Notes: generated by a model not told the origin, from the letters alone. A DNA stretch of 64,000 bases from Patiria pectinifera (GCA_029964075.1 CM057135.1:15092863-15156862), one strand, 5' to 3'. Counted from the stretch's first letter, positions 10,400 to 19,192 are shown. Made by a program: numbers and translations.

Positions 10400-10632
10400 T
10401 GCGCATGCGTAGCATGCCTATGTATGAGGATGACGTCATAGGATGACGTCACAGGATGTGGGCGTGACTGGATGACGTCATAGGATGACGTCACGAGTTG
10501 ATACTGCGCATGCGCGTGGATTTTTTTTCTGTTTCTTTTTATTGTTTATGTTTTGGATGTGTATATGGCGCGCGTTAGCACTGCGCATGCGCGGACAAGT
10601 GCGGGCAAGTCTGGACAAGTCTGGACATGTCT
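10400..10632 (+). promoter_or_regulatory. Left promoter cluster: NRF-1, CRE and p53-family site matches
   Basis: Four perfect CRE/ATF sites TGACGTCA start at 10431, 10444, 10473 and 10486. NRF-1-type palindromes TGCGCATGCG occur at 10400, 10505 and 10582. Four head-to-tail decamers follow at 10593, 10603, 10613 and 10623 (GGACAAGTGC, GGGCAAGTCT, GGACAAGTCT, GGACATGTCT); the last three fit the p53-family half-site RRRCWWGYYY with no spacer. The cluster ends 226 bp before the WW-PC4 start codon. Binding is inferred from consensus only. Confidence 0.6.
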
Positions 10633-10857
10633 CAACGATGACATCATTGTTTTTAATAGCTAAAGCAGTGATTGGACGGATGGTTGTTTAGCAACCGCGC
10701 GCCTTATTTGATTGGTTGTAGGAGGGGTGGATCAAAACAAAACTACACCATTTCAAACCGTATTCATCATTTCGTCGTAAAGCGTTGAAGAGAGCACACC
10801 TTATTTTAGAAAGTCTACTGCTATTGCTAGTGTTTCCACTGTATTCGTGCTGCAATA

Positions 10858-11611
10858 ATGGTTGGTCACCCGGACTTGACGATGACGACAAATGTGGGGA
10901 GCACGATGTCTGGAGGTGGGGAGCACGCACCAGAGCCACCGACTCCGGAGGTGGTCGAGGAAGTCACTGTGGAAAGCAATGCCGGGAATGTTCTCTCCCC
11001 TGCCCTGATGGAAGCTGGTTGGAGAGTCGCTTACAGTGCGACCCACGGAAAGGTGTACTACTACAACTTTGTCACTCGTGAGCGTAAGTGGGACGCCCCC
11101 GGGTGTAGCGGATCTCAATGACGGAGCTGCCACACAGCCACAGCCCACCGGCTCTGCCGTAGTCCACCCTCAGCCCACCGGGCCTGCCGTAGTCCAGCCG
11201 CAGCCCATCAACGACATCTTAGCAGCAGCTGTGGCCCAGCTGAATGCCCCTGCCGCAGTACCACCGGTGCAGCAGCCTTCGCCTCCACTTACCGTTGCTT
11301 CTGGATCCAGTGACGCGGCTAGCACCAGTAGCAAGTCCACCAAAGCCAGTGTCAAGCGCAAGTTTGCCCCTGATCCCGACCAAGCTGAGAACGAGAGGAG
11401 TGCAGTCCGCTTCCAGATCGGAGGTGAGCGATACGCTGTCGTCAAGCGTTTTAAGGGTCGACCTTACGTGAACATACGCGAGTATTATACTAGCGGTAAC
11501 AGCGCAAAAATCCTTGCAGGCAAGAAGGGGATCAATCTCACTCCCGAACAATGGAGGAAACTGAGCATGCAGAGCAAGAAGATTTCCGAAGCCCTGAACA
11601 ATATGTACTGA
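10858..11611 (+). pseudogene. WW-PC4 fusion protein gene, left copy
   Basis: The ATG at 10858 opens a frame with a WW domain at about residues 58-82 (GWRVAYSATHGKVYYYNF, second Trp in KWDAP). A proline-rich spacer follows, and the C-terminus is a PC4-type single-stranded-DNA-binding coactivator domain (RFQIGGERYAVVKRFKGR, then YVNIREYY, then LTPEQWRKL). In this copy one extra C near 11092-11097 shifts the frame just after the WW domain, so the PC4 half is open but not in frame with the start. WW domains bind proline-rich ligands and PC4 binds DNA during transcription or replication; an early regulatory role is inferred. Confidence 0.75.
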
Positions 11612-11649
11612 TGACCTAACCCGATTTTCTTCGTTTGGTCACGTTGCAG

Positions 11650-12126
11650 ACGACGGCGATGATGACGACGGCAATTTGGAGCAAGATGCACGAAAGAGAC
11701 GGAGAAAGGTTCGATCATTGGTGGAGAGCATCTTGGCCAAACTGATCACGGACAATATCATCAGACTCGTTTACCAAAAAACTTGCACAGGAACCGTGCG
11801 AAGTTTGCGTCGAAGACTGGCCTAGTCAGTTTGACCATGCCTGTATGGCTTATGGAAAAGCTGTTGAGTCACACCTGTACGATTTTGTGGACGACTACTA
11901 CGAGGAGGCGGTATCGTGTGTGCAAGTCAGCCGAGTCGTTGACATCTACAACCAGATATCTGTTCAATTTGGTGCTGACTACACGTACGAGGGAGTGGAA
12001 GAAGAGATTGCCTCGATCGTCACTGAAACTCTGTACTCGTGGGAGACTGACTCCACAGACATTATTCAGTGGTACTACTGCGCGGATGGTTCTCGTGCGG
12101 TTGAACTCATGAACAGAATTATGTAA
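11650..12126 (+). pseudogene. Cys/DWPSQ-motif protein gene, left copy
   Basis: An acidic start (DDGDDDDG), a basic patch (ARKRRRK) and helices lead to the pattern Cys-x2-Cys-x2-DWPSQ-x2-His-x-Cys at about 11797-11846, which looks like a small metal-binding knot. I recall this C-x2-C...HPSQ...H-x-C pattern next to PC4 genes in marine invertebrate elements; the name and role are unknown. No in-frame ATG precedes it. A pyrimidine stretch and TTGCAG at 11644-11649 suggest a splice acceptor, so it may be a downstream exon of the same transcript. An extra A in the run at 11774-11781 shifts the frame in this copy. Confidence 0.5.
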
Positions 12127-13332
12127 TATGCACCGTGGACACTTATAATAAGCAATGGACTCTAGAAATAATTCATTCAGAGTATTAATAATTCATTCAG
12201 AGTCATGATTCGGTTGTAGGAAACTCAAAATAAAGAAGGAAAACTCCAAATTGCTGTCGTTCACCATTGCCGAACTGTTGAGTGTTTAAACGAATTGAAG
12301 TGTTATGAACTTTTAAGGATAATAGTCTAACAATTCAGAATCCATCTGTAAATATGTTCTGCCTGCAAAAGTGTTACCAGTGTTATGACCAAAACGAACG
12401 AATGATAATGTAAAAAGTTGTTATGACCTTGACTATACTTAACTACTTCATGTTTATTCACTGGACGATGTTATGTTCAGATGAGATGTTGTGTTAATAA
12501 ATAAGAAGTTGCGTTTGTTCCAGTTGAAATTCAACAAAAGTGTGTGTTTGTTTGCTTTGTTTTTCAATAGTTAAACCTCGCGTATATCGAACGCCGAGTC
12601 CAATCGATTAGGAGTCTCTAAAGTCGATGGAAATTATTGCAGTTTACCCTATACTAAGTAAAGGTAACAGTCAGACAAAAAAAAAAAAAAAAGACAACAA
12701 TTGATTTTTCTTTCGTTTCATCAACACTTGAACACGTGCTTTTATTTCTAATCAACAACATTAACATTCTGAGCATAATAATACATTTTAAATGAAGAAT
12801 AAACAACCACCAAAATAATGAGGGTCATCCCACGCGAGGCAATTTTCACAGGCAACTTATAGGCGACCAGTGGCAATGCAGAGAAAAAAGGGAACTTATT
12901 TATGACGCAAACAGCATTGTTCTGACCATATTTTTTTTCTGGCTCTAAGACAATAATGGTAAAATAAAAATTTGATTATTTGTGTGTGTGTGTTTTCTGT
13001 TTTCTGGAAACTGCCAGGAACTGGGTGCCTGTAAATTGCCGCGTGTGACATAACCCTACACGATAACGTATGTTACAATGAAGGCTTGGAACTCAATCAG
13101 TAACAATATTTACAAGTTCATCAACAGTAACCAACAAAGTTAACATTTTGAATAACACCTTAGGAATAAACTACTGTACAGTCCATGTCCATAAAGTACG
13201 TTTCGATGTAGAATTGAACCCAGAGGGTGCCCTCGTGACTGACATTGTTTCTAGACGTTCCTCGAGGCGTGTCTGTGATCGACTATTAAGAGGGCCATGC
13301 CCATTATTAAATACATGACGATAAACAGGCCC
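12127..13332. other. Non-coding inner part of the left inverted repeat
   Basis: The stretch is AT-rich and lacks a supported gene. It holds a direct repeat of AATTCATTCAGAGT at about 12170-12202, an A-run at 12678-12693, and a GT microsatellite at about 12980. The 164-bp segment 12337-12500 is absent from the right copy. Confidence 0.7.
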
Positions 13333-13376
13333 GTCAAAACAGTGTATACCTAATTAAGGTGGAGTTGCACAAAAGT

Positions 13377-13898
13377 CTATTGCATAAGAGCTCTAGAGAT
13401 CTGTCGGATGAGAAATGGTTCGTCATACACTTGGGTTTTGAATGCTGGAAAATGTTTGCGCACGAAATCATTGACAAGAATGTCATTGTCCGTGGTATCG
13501 GGAGAAAAGAGTCTCACAATGTTGCCCAAGTCCAGTCCTCTGCAACGGTGCAACAAGAAGAACACTGAATACTGTCCACACACTGCTGAAAGTGGTCCCT
13601 GTAAACGCTGGGTGTTGAATCGACATCGTCGGGTGTTCTTACGCAGAAAGGTTCGCAATTCAGGTAACTGAGGTGGGAGTCCATACGAATCGAAATACTC
13701 TCCCAATCCGTCTCTATCGATGTAGATGGCGATCCAGTGTTGGCCTGGCTTGGTGTGTGGGTCCGTATTCACCACCAAACCGCTCGGTCGGGGAATGTGC
13801 TGCTTTGTCGGGAGTTGATCGCGTGCAAACACACCCTTGAAATGATGCTTTGTGTAGCGATCCTTTTTCAAAATGGCAGCAATTTGCCCACTGTCCAT
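13377..13898 (-). CDS. PRO: Adenovirus-type maturation cysteine protease
   Basis: This 173-residue intact ORF starts at an ATG at 13898. It shows the adenain-like catalytic set: His54 in GQHWIAIYI, Asp70 in EYFDSYG, Gln100 and Cys107 in SAVCGQYSVFFL. In adenoviruses and Polintons this enzyme cleaves capsid and core precursors during particle maturation. It sits 14 bp downstream of the capsid gene on the same strand, the usual order in a virion-protein cluster. Length is close to that of family members and no lesion is seen. Confidence 0.9.
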   Translation of the reverse strand: MDSGQIAAILKKDRYTKHHFKGVFARDQLPTKQHIPRPSGLVVNTDPHTKPGQHWIAIYIDRDGLGEYFDSYGLPPQLPELRTFLRKNTRRCRFNTQRLQGPLSAVCGQYSVFFLLHRCRGLDLGNIVRLFSPDTTDNDILVNDFVRKHFPAFKTQVYDEPFLIRQISRALMQ

Positions 13899-13911
13899 GG
13901 TGAAATCCTAT

Positions 13912-15252
13912 CTAGCTCGTGTAGTCAAACACGACGTTGCGGGCTTGATCAATCTCCACAATGTTGTCGAATTCCGCGTACACAATAACGTTGACGGTTT
14001 TCTGGAGTGCGGTAGCAAAGTGCATCTCCAACCTGAGGTTGCCCCTCCGCACCAGGTTAAAGTGGCCTCCCGAGGACAGGTCTGGTGTCAAATCGAATGC
14101 GTACAGTGCGTATCCGTTGGCGAAGTCATCGCGAGTGATGCCGTTGCCTTCGTCCTTGTACATTTTATCAGTTCCCGAGAAGAGAGTGTGGTAAGCTCTG
14201 ACCACCTTCTCGGCTCCCGCGGTGAAATCAGGCTTCAGGGGTGTGTAGGGGATCTGTTCCCCGTCCAGGTACACACTCATGAAGTTGAGGTTCAAATGTT
14301 CGAAATTAAAGGGATTCTTGTTGTATCGTCCGTTGAAAGCCATGTTGCTCACACATCCAATAACCATACGGGTAGGGAGCTGACCGAGAAATACGTGATC
14401 CTGCGTGAGGGTCATACTTCCTTGGGGAATGGATAGTACTTTGCACAGGACACGCCTAATGGGGTACTTTGCCGTTCCCTTTTCCAAGGCTTTCGCATGT
14501 CCCAACATGACTGCGGAACTCAGTTTGACTCGCCTGACGAACACGGACGCCTCTAGAATTACCACTTTGTAGGCGGGGTTAGCCCCTGCAGCCATCAGGC
14601 AAAAGGCGTCGCTGCTTCGAATCAGTTTCAATTTCAGATCCACGCCGTTTAGCATATGCCTATCTTGGAAGAAGATATCACTGTGAATGGGTCCGATCAT
14701 GTCGATCACACGACTGCCCCGGATATAACGATTCCGCGTCTTTAACCCTTTGTTGACGACATCGTCATTGGCAAGGGGATCCGCTGCATCCATTTTCCCC
14801 GCTGTGTCCTTGAAGAACATGGACGCGGTCAGCTGGGAAGCCTTGGCATTCTCGTCGTAACTCAAGAGGGTTTCCAGGATAGCACGGTAGGAATAGGTAG
14901 GAGTAGAGGGGGAAATCATGCGTTCATTCACCGTCACGTCAATCTGGCTGAAGAGCGACTGTAAGAACAGGTTGACTGGGCCAACGTTTGCGTCTGCCGC
15001 CAAATTGCTACCGTCGGCGTTGACCACTTTGGCTTTGACGTACAACTGTGTCTGTGAGAGATCATTGTACTCCTCGCCTGCACCGGGAATGAAAAATTCA
15101 ATGGGTCCCCCGTCAGAAATATTGGCTATGGGATGGAACTCCACCCACTGTCCTTTTTCTATGCTTGTCTGCGTGGGTGGTAGAGCAAACAAATCCAGTT
15201 CGGTCAATGATCGTGCAAGAGGGACATGATGATCGACACGGCTAGAGTGCAC
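13912..15252 (-). CDS. MCP: Major capsid protein (double jelly roll)
   Basis: The frame stays open over 446 codons with family-typical segments: DLFALPPTQTSIEKGQWVEF near the start, SQTQLYVKAKVV, a central SYRAILETLLSYD, and the C-terminal VYAEFDNIVEIDQ. This is the Polinton hexon-like capsid protein that forms trimeric capsomers. The open frame has no ATG near its beginning. An ATG at 15227 is in the +1 frame and reaches a stop after about seven codons, so a small frameshift probably separates the start codon from the body. Otherwise the gene looks complete. Confidence 0.85.
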   Translation of the reverse strand: MHSSRVDHHVPLARSLTELDLFALPPTQTSIEKGQWVEFHPIANISDGGPIEFFIPGAGEEYNDLSQTQLYVKAKVVNADGSNLAADANVGPVNLFLQSLFSQIDVTVNERMISPSTPTYSYRAILETLLSYDENAKASQLTASMFFKDTAGKMDAADPLANDDVVNKGLKTRNRYIRGSRVIDMIGPIHSDIFFQDRHMLNGVDLKLKLIRSSDAFCLMAAGANPAYKVVILEASVFVRRVKLSSAVMLGHAKALEKGTAKYPIRRVLCKVLSIPQGSMTLTQDHVFLGQLPTRMVIGCVSNMAFNGRYNKNPFNFEHLNLNFMSVYLDGEQIPYTPLKPDFTAGAEKVVRAYHTLFSGTDKMYKDEGNGITRDDFANGYALYAFDLTPDLSSGGHFNLVRRGNLRLEMHFATALQKTVNVIVYAEFDNIVEIDQARNVVFDYTS

Positions 15253-15258
15253 AGCACA

Positions 15259-15684
15259 CTAATCAAAGATGTCCAGCGACCTTTTCGCTCGCTTGCCCTG
15301 TCTGGAAGTGACGCGTCTGCCTGTGGCATTTCTTTTTATACCCCTTCGGGTGTTGCTCCTGGCACGAGCCTTCAGGCTGTCCAGAGCACTGTTCGCAACG
15401 CGTCGTCCTGCATTGGTGATTCTGGTTCGGGCTGCCGTTCTGATATCTTTTCCTTGCAAGGCATCACTGGCAATATTCACTCCTGTGCGAAGAGCCTCCC
15501 GTCCCAGTGCCTTTGCTCCCGATTTTAAAAGTGGTACAGCTGATCGCAGAAGTCCACCGAGAATTCCTCCAAGTCCAAACCCTCTTTGCGTGCGAGCACC
15601 CTCGAATACCGGTAGTCCTTGGCCCACCTGTCGCACGTAATAGTCTTCATAGTGTTTGGGGTGTGGAACGTACGTCGTTTTCAT
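15259..15684 (-). CDS. Basic core protein (adenovirus pX/pVI-like)
   Basis: I chose the ATG at 15684, giving 141 residues. The N-terminus contains tyrosines and HPKHYEDYY, the middle has an amphipathic glycine/leucine segment GLGGILGGLLRSAVPLLKSG, and the C-terminal half is strongly Arg/Lys-rich (KARARSNTRRGIKRNATGRR). Such a layout matches the small core or membrane-lytic proteins placed between capsid and penton genes in Polintons and adintoviruses. It is only seven bases from the capsid ORF. Assignment is by composition and position rather than clear homology. Confidence 0.65.
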   Translation of the reverse strand: MKTTYVPHPKHYEDYYVRQVGQGLPVFEGARTQRGFGLGGILGGLLRSAVPLLKSGAKALGREALRTGVNIASDALQGKDIRTAARTRITNAGRRVANSALDSLKARARSNTRRGIKRNATGRRVTSRQGKRAKRSLDIFD

Positions 15685-15705
15685 GATGCACGGCGTGCTG
15701 TTCAA

Positions 15706-16562
15706 TCAATCAAAATATGCCGCGCGTTGTTGTCTAAAGTGTAGTTTCACGATCACTTTCCCGGTGATAAATGGTATGGGTTGGCCCGTATCGTCTCTTA
15801 TATCTATTTCAATGGTGTCCAGCAACTTCTGTTTCAGGGGAACATCATGAGGATTCGTGTAGGTTTTCGTCACGGTGTCTCCGTGCTGACCTTCCACATT
15901 CACGATGCGTAGTAAAGGCGCCCGTTTGTCTCCTACGGTCCCGTACTCGACAATGTCGGTGTAAACAAACAGTGAACGAAACGGTTGCATGTTGACCACT
16001 TGAGGAGCCTTTTGGAGGCCAGAGATGACGGATCCGTCTTCGAAGCCAAGCAGATGGGCCAACCTCCCGGTGAGTCTAATGGCAACATCTGACGGGGTCG
16101 AAACAATCATTTTTTGTATATATTTGTTCAAATTAGGTTTTTGCCCTTCACCGACGTCGGTGAAGGGCAAAAACCTAATTTGATTTATATCACCCCGACG
16201 CAAAAATTCCATCTTATATATTTGTTGTACTTGAAGATGACCCGTCCGTCGTGGCCAAGAGGGGGGTCGAATTCCTCGACTAAATCTTTTGGGCGTGCGT
16301 AAAAGCCTGGCTCTGCGCTGTGCCAGTGTATCAACCCTCGTGTTTCTTCTCCTGCATTGCAAAAGAGTTTATTTTCGCCTTCAAATACATTTAGCCAACG
16401 GTGAGGATAGATAAATTCCACCAAGCCCACTTCCCACGCCCCTTCAAAGGTGAAAAGAGACGGAAGCTTCACAAAGAAATGGGTGAGGGTGTTGTCAGGA
16501 TGGGTTGACATGGAGTTGTTGCTCGGAAGGGTGACGTAAAACGACTTCTCCTGTCTGGCCAT
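15706..16562 (-). pseudogene. Minor capsid (penton-like) protein, interrupted by an insertion
   Basis: The N-terminal part (ATG 16562, MARQEKSFYVTLPSNNS) and the C-terminal part ending VIVKLHFRQQRAAYFD at 15706 belong to the single-jelly-roll minor capsid protein that occupies vertices. They lie in different frames because of a 98-bp insertion (16129-16214 plus one copy of a 12-bp direct repeat). Apart from that break both parts are open. It stands between the core protein and integrase genes. Confidence 0.8.
16117..16226. mobile_element. Palindromic insertion with 12-bp target duplication in the minor capsid gene
   Basis: The direct repeat TATATATTTGTT occurs at 16117-16128 and 16215-16226. 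Between them lies a perfect palindrome, centred at 16155/16156 on CCGACGTCGG, covering 16128-16183 with no loop, plus 31 further bases. The net insertion of 98 bp shifts the host gene frame. No GT-AG borders fit, so an intron is unlikely. Confidence 0.7.
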
Positions 16563-16627
16563 GATGACTGTGGGGGTGGGCGGAAGGCCGGATGCAAAAT
16601 GACACTGACTGGCGATGGGTATGGGTT

Positions 16628-17650
16628 TTATAAGCTGTGTAGCTGAGAGACCCAGCTGTTAAATTTATCGGGATAGCCGAGCCACTTGACGAAGTACTTG
16701 GTCTTTCCTCGTCTACGCCGGGTCTTCAACACTTTTTCTACGGTGTATAAATCATCCTCTTTGACGATGCGCTGTAGTTCGTACTCGTAGAATGTCCCCT
16801 CCAATTGTTCTCCGTCGTAATCTTTCAGTCGATACACGGGTGGACGGCGCGGAATTCTGGAGCTGATGGTAAACACCTCAGTGGTCCAGTTCGGAAGGTA
16901 CCCCTTACGGAAGGGACGGGCGGCCATACTGATGCGGACTGTGTCCCCCACCTTAAATTTGAAAGCGTCGTCCTGGTACTTGGTATTAACGGAGCCGTAC
17001 AGGTTCTGTCTGACCATCTCCGCATTGGAGGCATTGACTGAAGCAGGGGCGGTCTTAATACTCCGGTAATGGTACGTGTTGTTGGCCGTAAAGTACTTCC
17101 ACATTTTTGTCTTTAGAGTCCTGTTGAAGCGCTCGACGACACTGGCTTTCGTTTCGTTGTGGGTCGTGAAAAAGTATATGTTGTGTTTACGGAGATAGGT
17201 TTGAAATACACGGTTGAGAAATTCCGAGCCTTTGTCTGTCTGAAGCAAAAGGGGTTTTCTTCCACGCTCGATAATGCGTTGGAAGGCGTCCACCAGTGTC
17301 TGTCCCTTCTTGTTCTTGAGGGGAATGACCCACGCATATTTGGAAAAAATATCAATGCACGTCAGCAAGTACCGATACCCTCCGTTGTATTGGCTAAGTG
17401 AAGAAAGATCGACCAGATCTGCCTGCCACTGGTGATCGATACCGTGCACCTCCACTATATTTCGTTTGAAATGCTTGCGGCTGGGTTTATGAAGCGTGTA
17501 GGTCGGTTGTCTCCTCAACCATTCCTTGACCTGATGCTTGGTGAGAGGCAGCCCTTCTCTTCTTGCGGCAGGGTAAACAGCATCCACACCACCGAAGGCA
17601 GCGGGGTGATGTGGGTCGTAATACACGGTCTTGAGGTAGTTTTCCGCCAT
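16628..17650 (-). CDS. INT: Retroviral-type integrase with chromodomain
   Basis: The ATG at 17650 gives 340 residues. The RNase-H-like core carries the DDE set: Asp78 in WQADLVDL, Asp139 in LLQTDKGSEF and Glu173 in ASVVERFNRT. The C-terminal chromodomain lies at about 301-338 (VEKVLKTRRRRGKTKYFVKW). The enzyme integrates the element and makes the 6-bp duplication seen at its borders. Around residues 192-197 the segment between the catalytic Glu helix and RSIKTAPAS looks shorter than in relatives I know, by roughly 15-20 residues in frame, so activity is doubtful. The upstream ORF overlaps its first 163 bases. Confidence 0.9.
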   Translation of the reverse strand: MAENYLKTVYYDPHHPAAFGGVDAVYPAARREGLPLTKHQVKEWLRRQPTYTLHKPSRKHFKRNIVEVHGIDHQWQADLVDLSSLSQYNGGYRYLLTCIDIFSKYAWVIPLKNKKGQTLVDAFQRIIERGRKPLLLQTDKGSEFLNRVFQTYLRKHNIYFFTTHNETKASVVERFNRTLKTKMWKYFTANNTYHYRSIKTAPASVNASNAEMVRQNLYGSVNTKYQDDAFKFKVGDTVRISMAARPFRKGYLPNWTTEVFTISSRIPRRPPVYRLKDYDGEQLEGTFYEYELQRIVKEDDLYTVEKVLKTRRRRGKTKYFVKWLGYPDKFNSWVSQLHSL

Positions 17651-18167
17651 CGACAAAGTCCGAGTTTTCAATGTCCAGCGTGCTGGTCATCGCTTTACGT
17701 TTGGTTTTTCGTTTTCCTTTTTTCGTTCCGGCACTGTCGTCGATGTCGTGAGGTGGAAGATGAGATGCTTCGGAAAACAGTTTGGATAGCCCGTAAGATT
17801 CTGTGGAGGGGAGATGGTCTACGTCTGCGTCGATGTCAACCTCTCGTTTCAATTTTGGGGGTCCCAGATCAGGTGAAGGTTTGGGGTGGGGAGATACCAG
17901 GCTTTCTGCCTCACTGTTCTTTGCGTGTAACGTCATTGTCAAGGGTGCCCTCCTCTGTCGATTTAAAGTAAGGTATCGTTGGAGCGTCTGATGATACTGT
18001 TTAACTTTCTCCTCCTCGGTAAGATCCTGTCTGTCTAAGAGTTGTCGCATATCTGCATCTAATCCGTGGACGATGCGTGTCGTCGGTGTCTGCTCGAGCT
18101 GCCTGGCCACCTGTAATTGAGCCAGAGTCTCGTGAGGGACCATGACCATCTTCTTAGCGTGCTGCAT
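17487..18167 (-). CDS. Uncharacterised Polinton protein upstream of integrase
   Basis: From an ATG at 18167 the frame encodes AKKMVMVPHETLAQLQ, then an acidic helical segment with LTEEEKVKQYHQTLQRYL, then a low-complexity charged region ending in KKGKRKTKRK. This N-terminal pattern (KMV-x-VP, then a helix ending YxxxLQRYL) recurs in Polinton genes of other invertebrates as I remember them, with unknown role. The last 54 codons overlap the integrase gene in another frame and read as low-quality sequence (CLRWCGCCLPCRKKRR), so the true end may have been lost by a deletion at the junction. Confidence 0.55.
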   Translation of the reverse strand: MQHAKKMVMVPHETLAQLQVARQLEQTPTTRIVHGLDADMRQLLDRQDLTEEEKVKQYHQTLQRYLTLNRQRRAPLTMTLHAKNSEAESLVSPHPKPSPDLGPPKLKREVDIDADVDHLPSTESYGLSKLFSEASHLPPHDIDDSAGTKKGKRKTKRKAMTSTLDIENSDFVDGGKLPQDRVLRPTSPRCLRWCGCCLPCRKKRRAASHQASGQGMVEETTDLHAS

Positions 18168-18180
18168 GATGTCGAAGGAA

Positions 18181-18512
18181 CTATTTGAACAGCACGCCAC
18201 CGAGAGCGCTTAGAATCGGCGTCAGCAGTGATCCCAAGAACCCGCCTTTTGACGAAGAATTTTCTTTTTCTTGTGAACACTCAGTTTCTTGGCACTAAGA
18301 GCACGAAGGTGACGGCTGTATTTACGCAGCCTTCTCTTTTCAGCGGGCTTTAGTTTGACATTACCGTTCAGAATGTTGAGGGCACACTCGCACAAGCAGG
18401 ATACTAATTCCTTGCTTGCACCGTCGATCACGCCCTGCCGCTGCTTAGCGTTACCCTTCAACAGGACGTGCAGGTAAGGAGCGTTGTGACGCACACGCTG
18501 GGACATTTTCAT
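18181..18512 (-). pseudogene. Small basic protein with hydrophobic tail, frameshifted
   Basis: The ATG at 18512 opens a basic protein (RVRHNAPYLHVLLKGNAKQR, then KLKPAEKRRLRKYSRHLRAL). The frame ends at 18222. In another frame the DNA goes on with SKGGFLGSLLTPILSALGGV and a stop at 18181, a glycine-rich hydrophobic tail of the kind I associate with this family. The shift falls in the A-rich run at about 18256-18270. The protein is widespread in Polinton-like loci of marine animals and its function is unknown; a basic, membrane-tailed virion component would fit. Confidence 0.6.
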
Positions 18513-18547
18513 ATGAATGGCACTTTTTTTCTCAGAACTGTTGTTAT

Positions 18548-19192
18548 TTATACTCTTGGCACGTACACAGTCGTGTACTCTCCCGAGAAGATATTCGACC
18601 TGAGCCTCATGTCATCGGGTGTCTCCGGTTTGAGATCAACGAAAAGGTATCCGTAGGGTTGGGATGTAGCATCGCGGTAGGCCTCTATCATGAAGTTAGA
18701 ACGGCCCGGATACATCTGTTTGCTTAAGTGAGTGATTTGCGATCCATCGCGGGGATTTTTAAACAGCACCATGTAGTGTGTATTTAGACTGATGGTTCTC
18801 ATTTCTTTCCCTTTGTAAAATAAATTTTGCAGAATCAACACCACCGACAAATTCCTATGGTGACTTCCTTTCGTGAAAAGTTCTGTCACTCGTTTGTTGT
18901 TGCCGCTTTCACTCATGAGATCATCTATCACGATTAGAGTTTTCTTGGATCGATCCAAGTGGGTGTAAACATCTTCGGGGATTCCTTCATTGAATTGGAT
19001 ATGGGGAAGTGCACTTGCTAAGTACGTATACGCATCTTGATACTCGCCGTAACACCACAAAATAGAATCAGGCTGGGGGTCGATGATGTTTTCACCAGTA
19101 GGCAACAACAGACGTTTGACAAACTGTGTCTTGCCACATCCAGTAGGCCCAGCTATGACACAGGTGAATGGGTGTTTCATTTGAACCGACAT
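18548..19192 (-). CDS. DNA packaging ATPase (A32/FtsK-HerA type)
   Basis: This is an intact 214-residue ORF from an ATG at 19192. The Walker A motif is AGPTGCGKTQF at residues 14-24, Walker B is TLIVIDDLMSES at about 84-95, and a conserved Gln in LILQNLF follows at about 121 as the sensor residue. The family pumps DNA into preformed capsids in Polintons, virophages and large DNA viruses. It heads the minus-strand cluster whose other members are virion proteins. No lesion is seen. Confidence 0.92.
   Translation of the reverse strand: MSVQMKHPFTCVIAGPTGCGKTQFVKRLLLPTGENIIDPQPDSILWCYGEYQDAYTYLASALPHIQFNEGIPEDVYTHLDRSKKTLIVIDDLMSESGNNKRVTELFTKGSHHRNLSVVLILQNLFYKGKEMRTISLNTHYMVLFKNPRDGSQITHLSKQMYPGRSNFMIEAYRDATSQPYGYLFVDLKPETPDDMRLRSNIFSGEYTTVYVPRV

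Larger units (their letters stand above)
10340..13332. repeat. Left terminal inverted repeat of the Polinton (about 3.0 kb)
   Basis: The sequence matches the reverse complement of 22857-25711 from the element end to the phrase ATAAACAGGCCC at 13321-13332. The left copy carries 164 extra bases (12337-12500) and many single-base differences. The outer part holds a promoter-like region and two genes; 12127-13332 is non-coding. Usual Polinton inverted repeats are mostly below about 1.5 kb, so this is long. Confidence 0.92.

Noticed and set aside
10176-10439. 87-codon minus ORF spanning the left Polinton border
   Set aside because: It joins inverted-repeat DNA, outer-element coding DNA and a LINE microsatellite (ending in five Tyr codons); it is a chimera, not a gene.
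10785-11081. 98-codon ORF beginning with a signal-peptide-like sequence in the Polinton left end
   Set aside because: It overlaps the WW domain in another frame, and the WW frame has the recognisable domain. The right-end copy of the same ORF merely follows from the inverted repeat.
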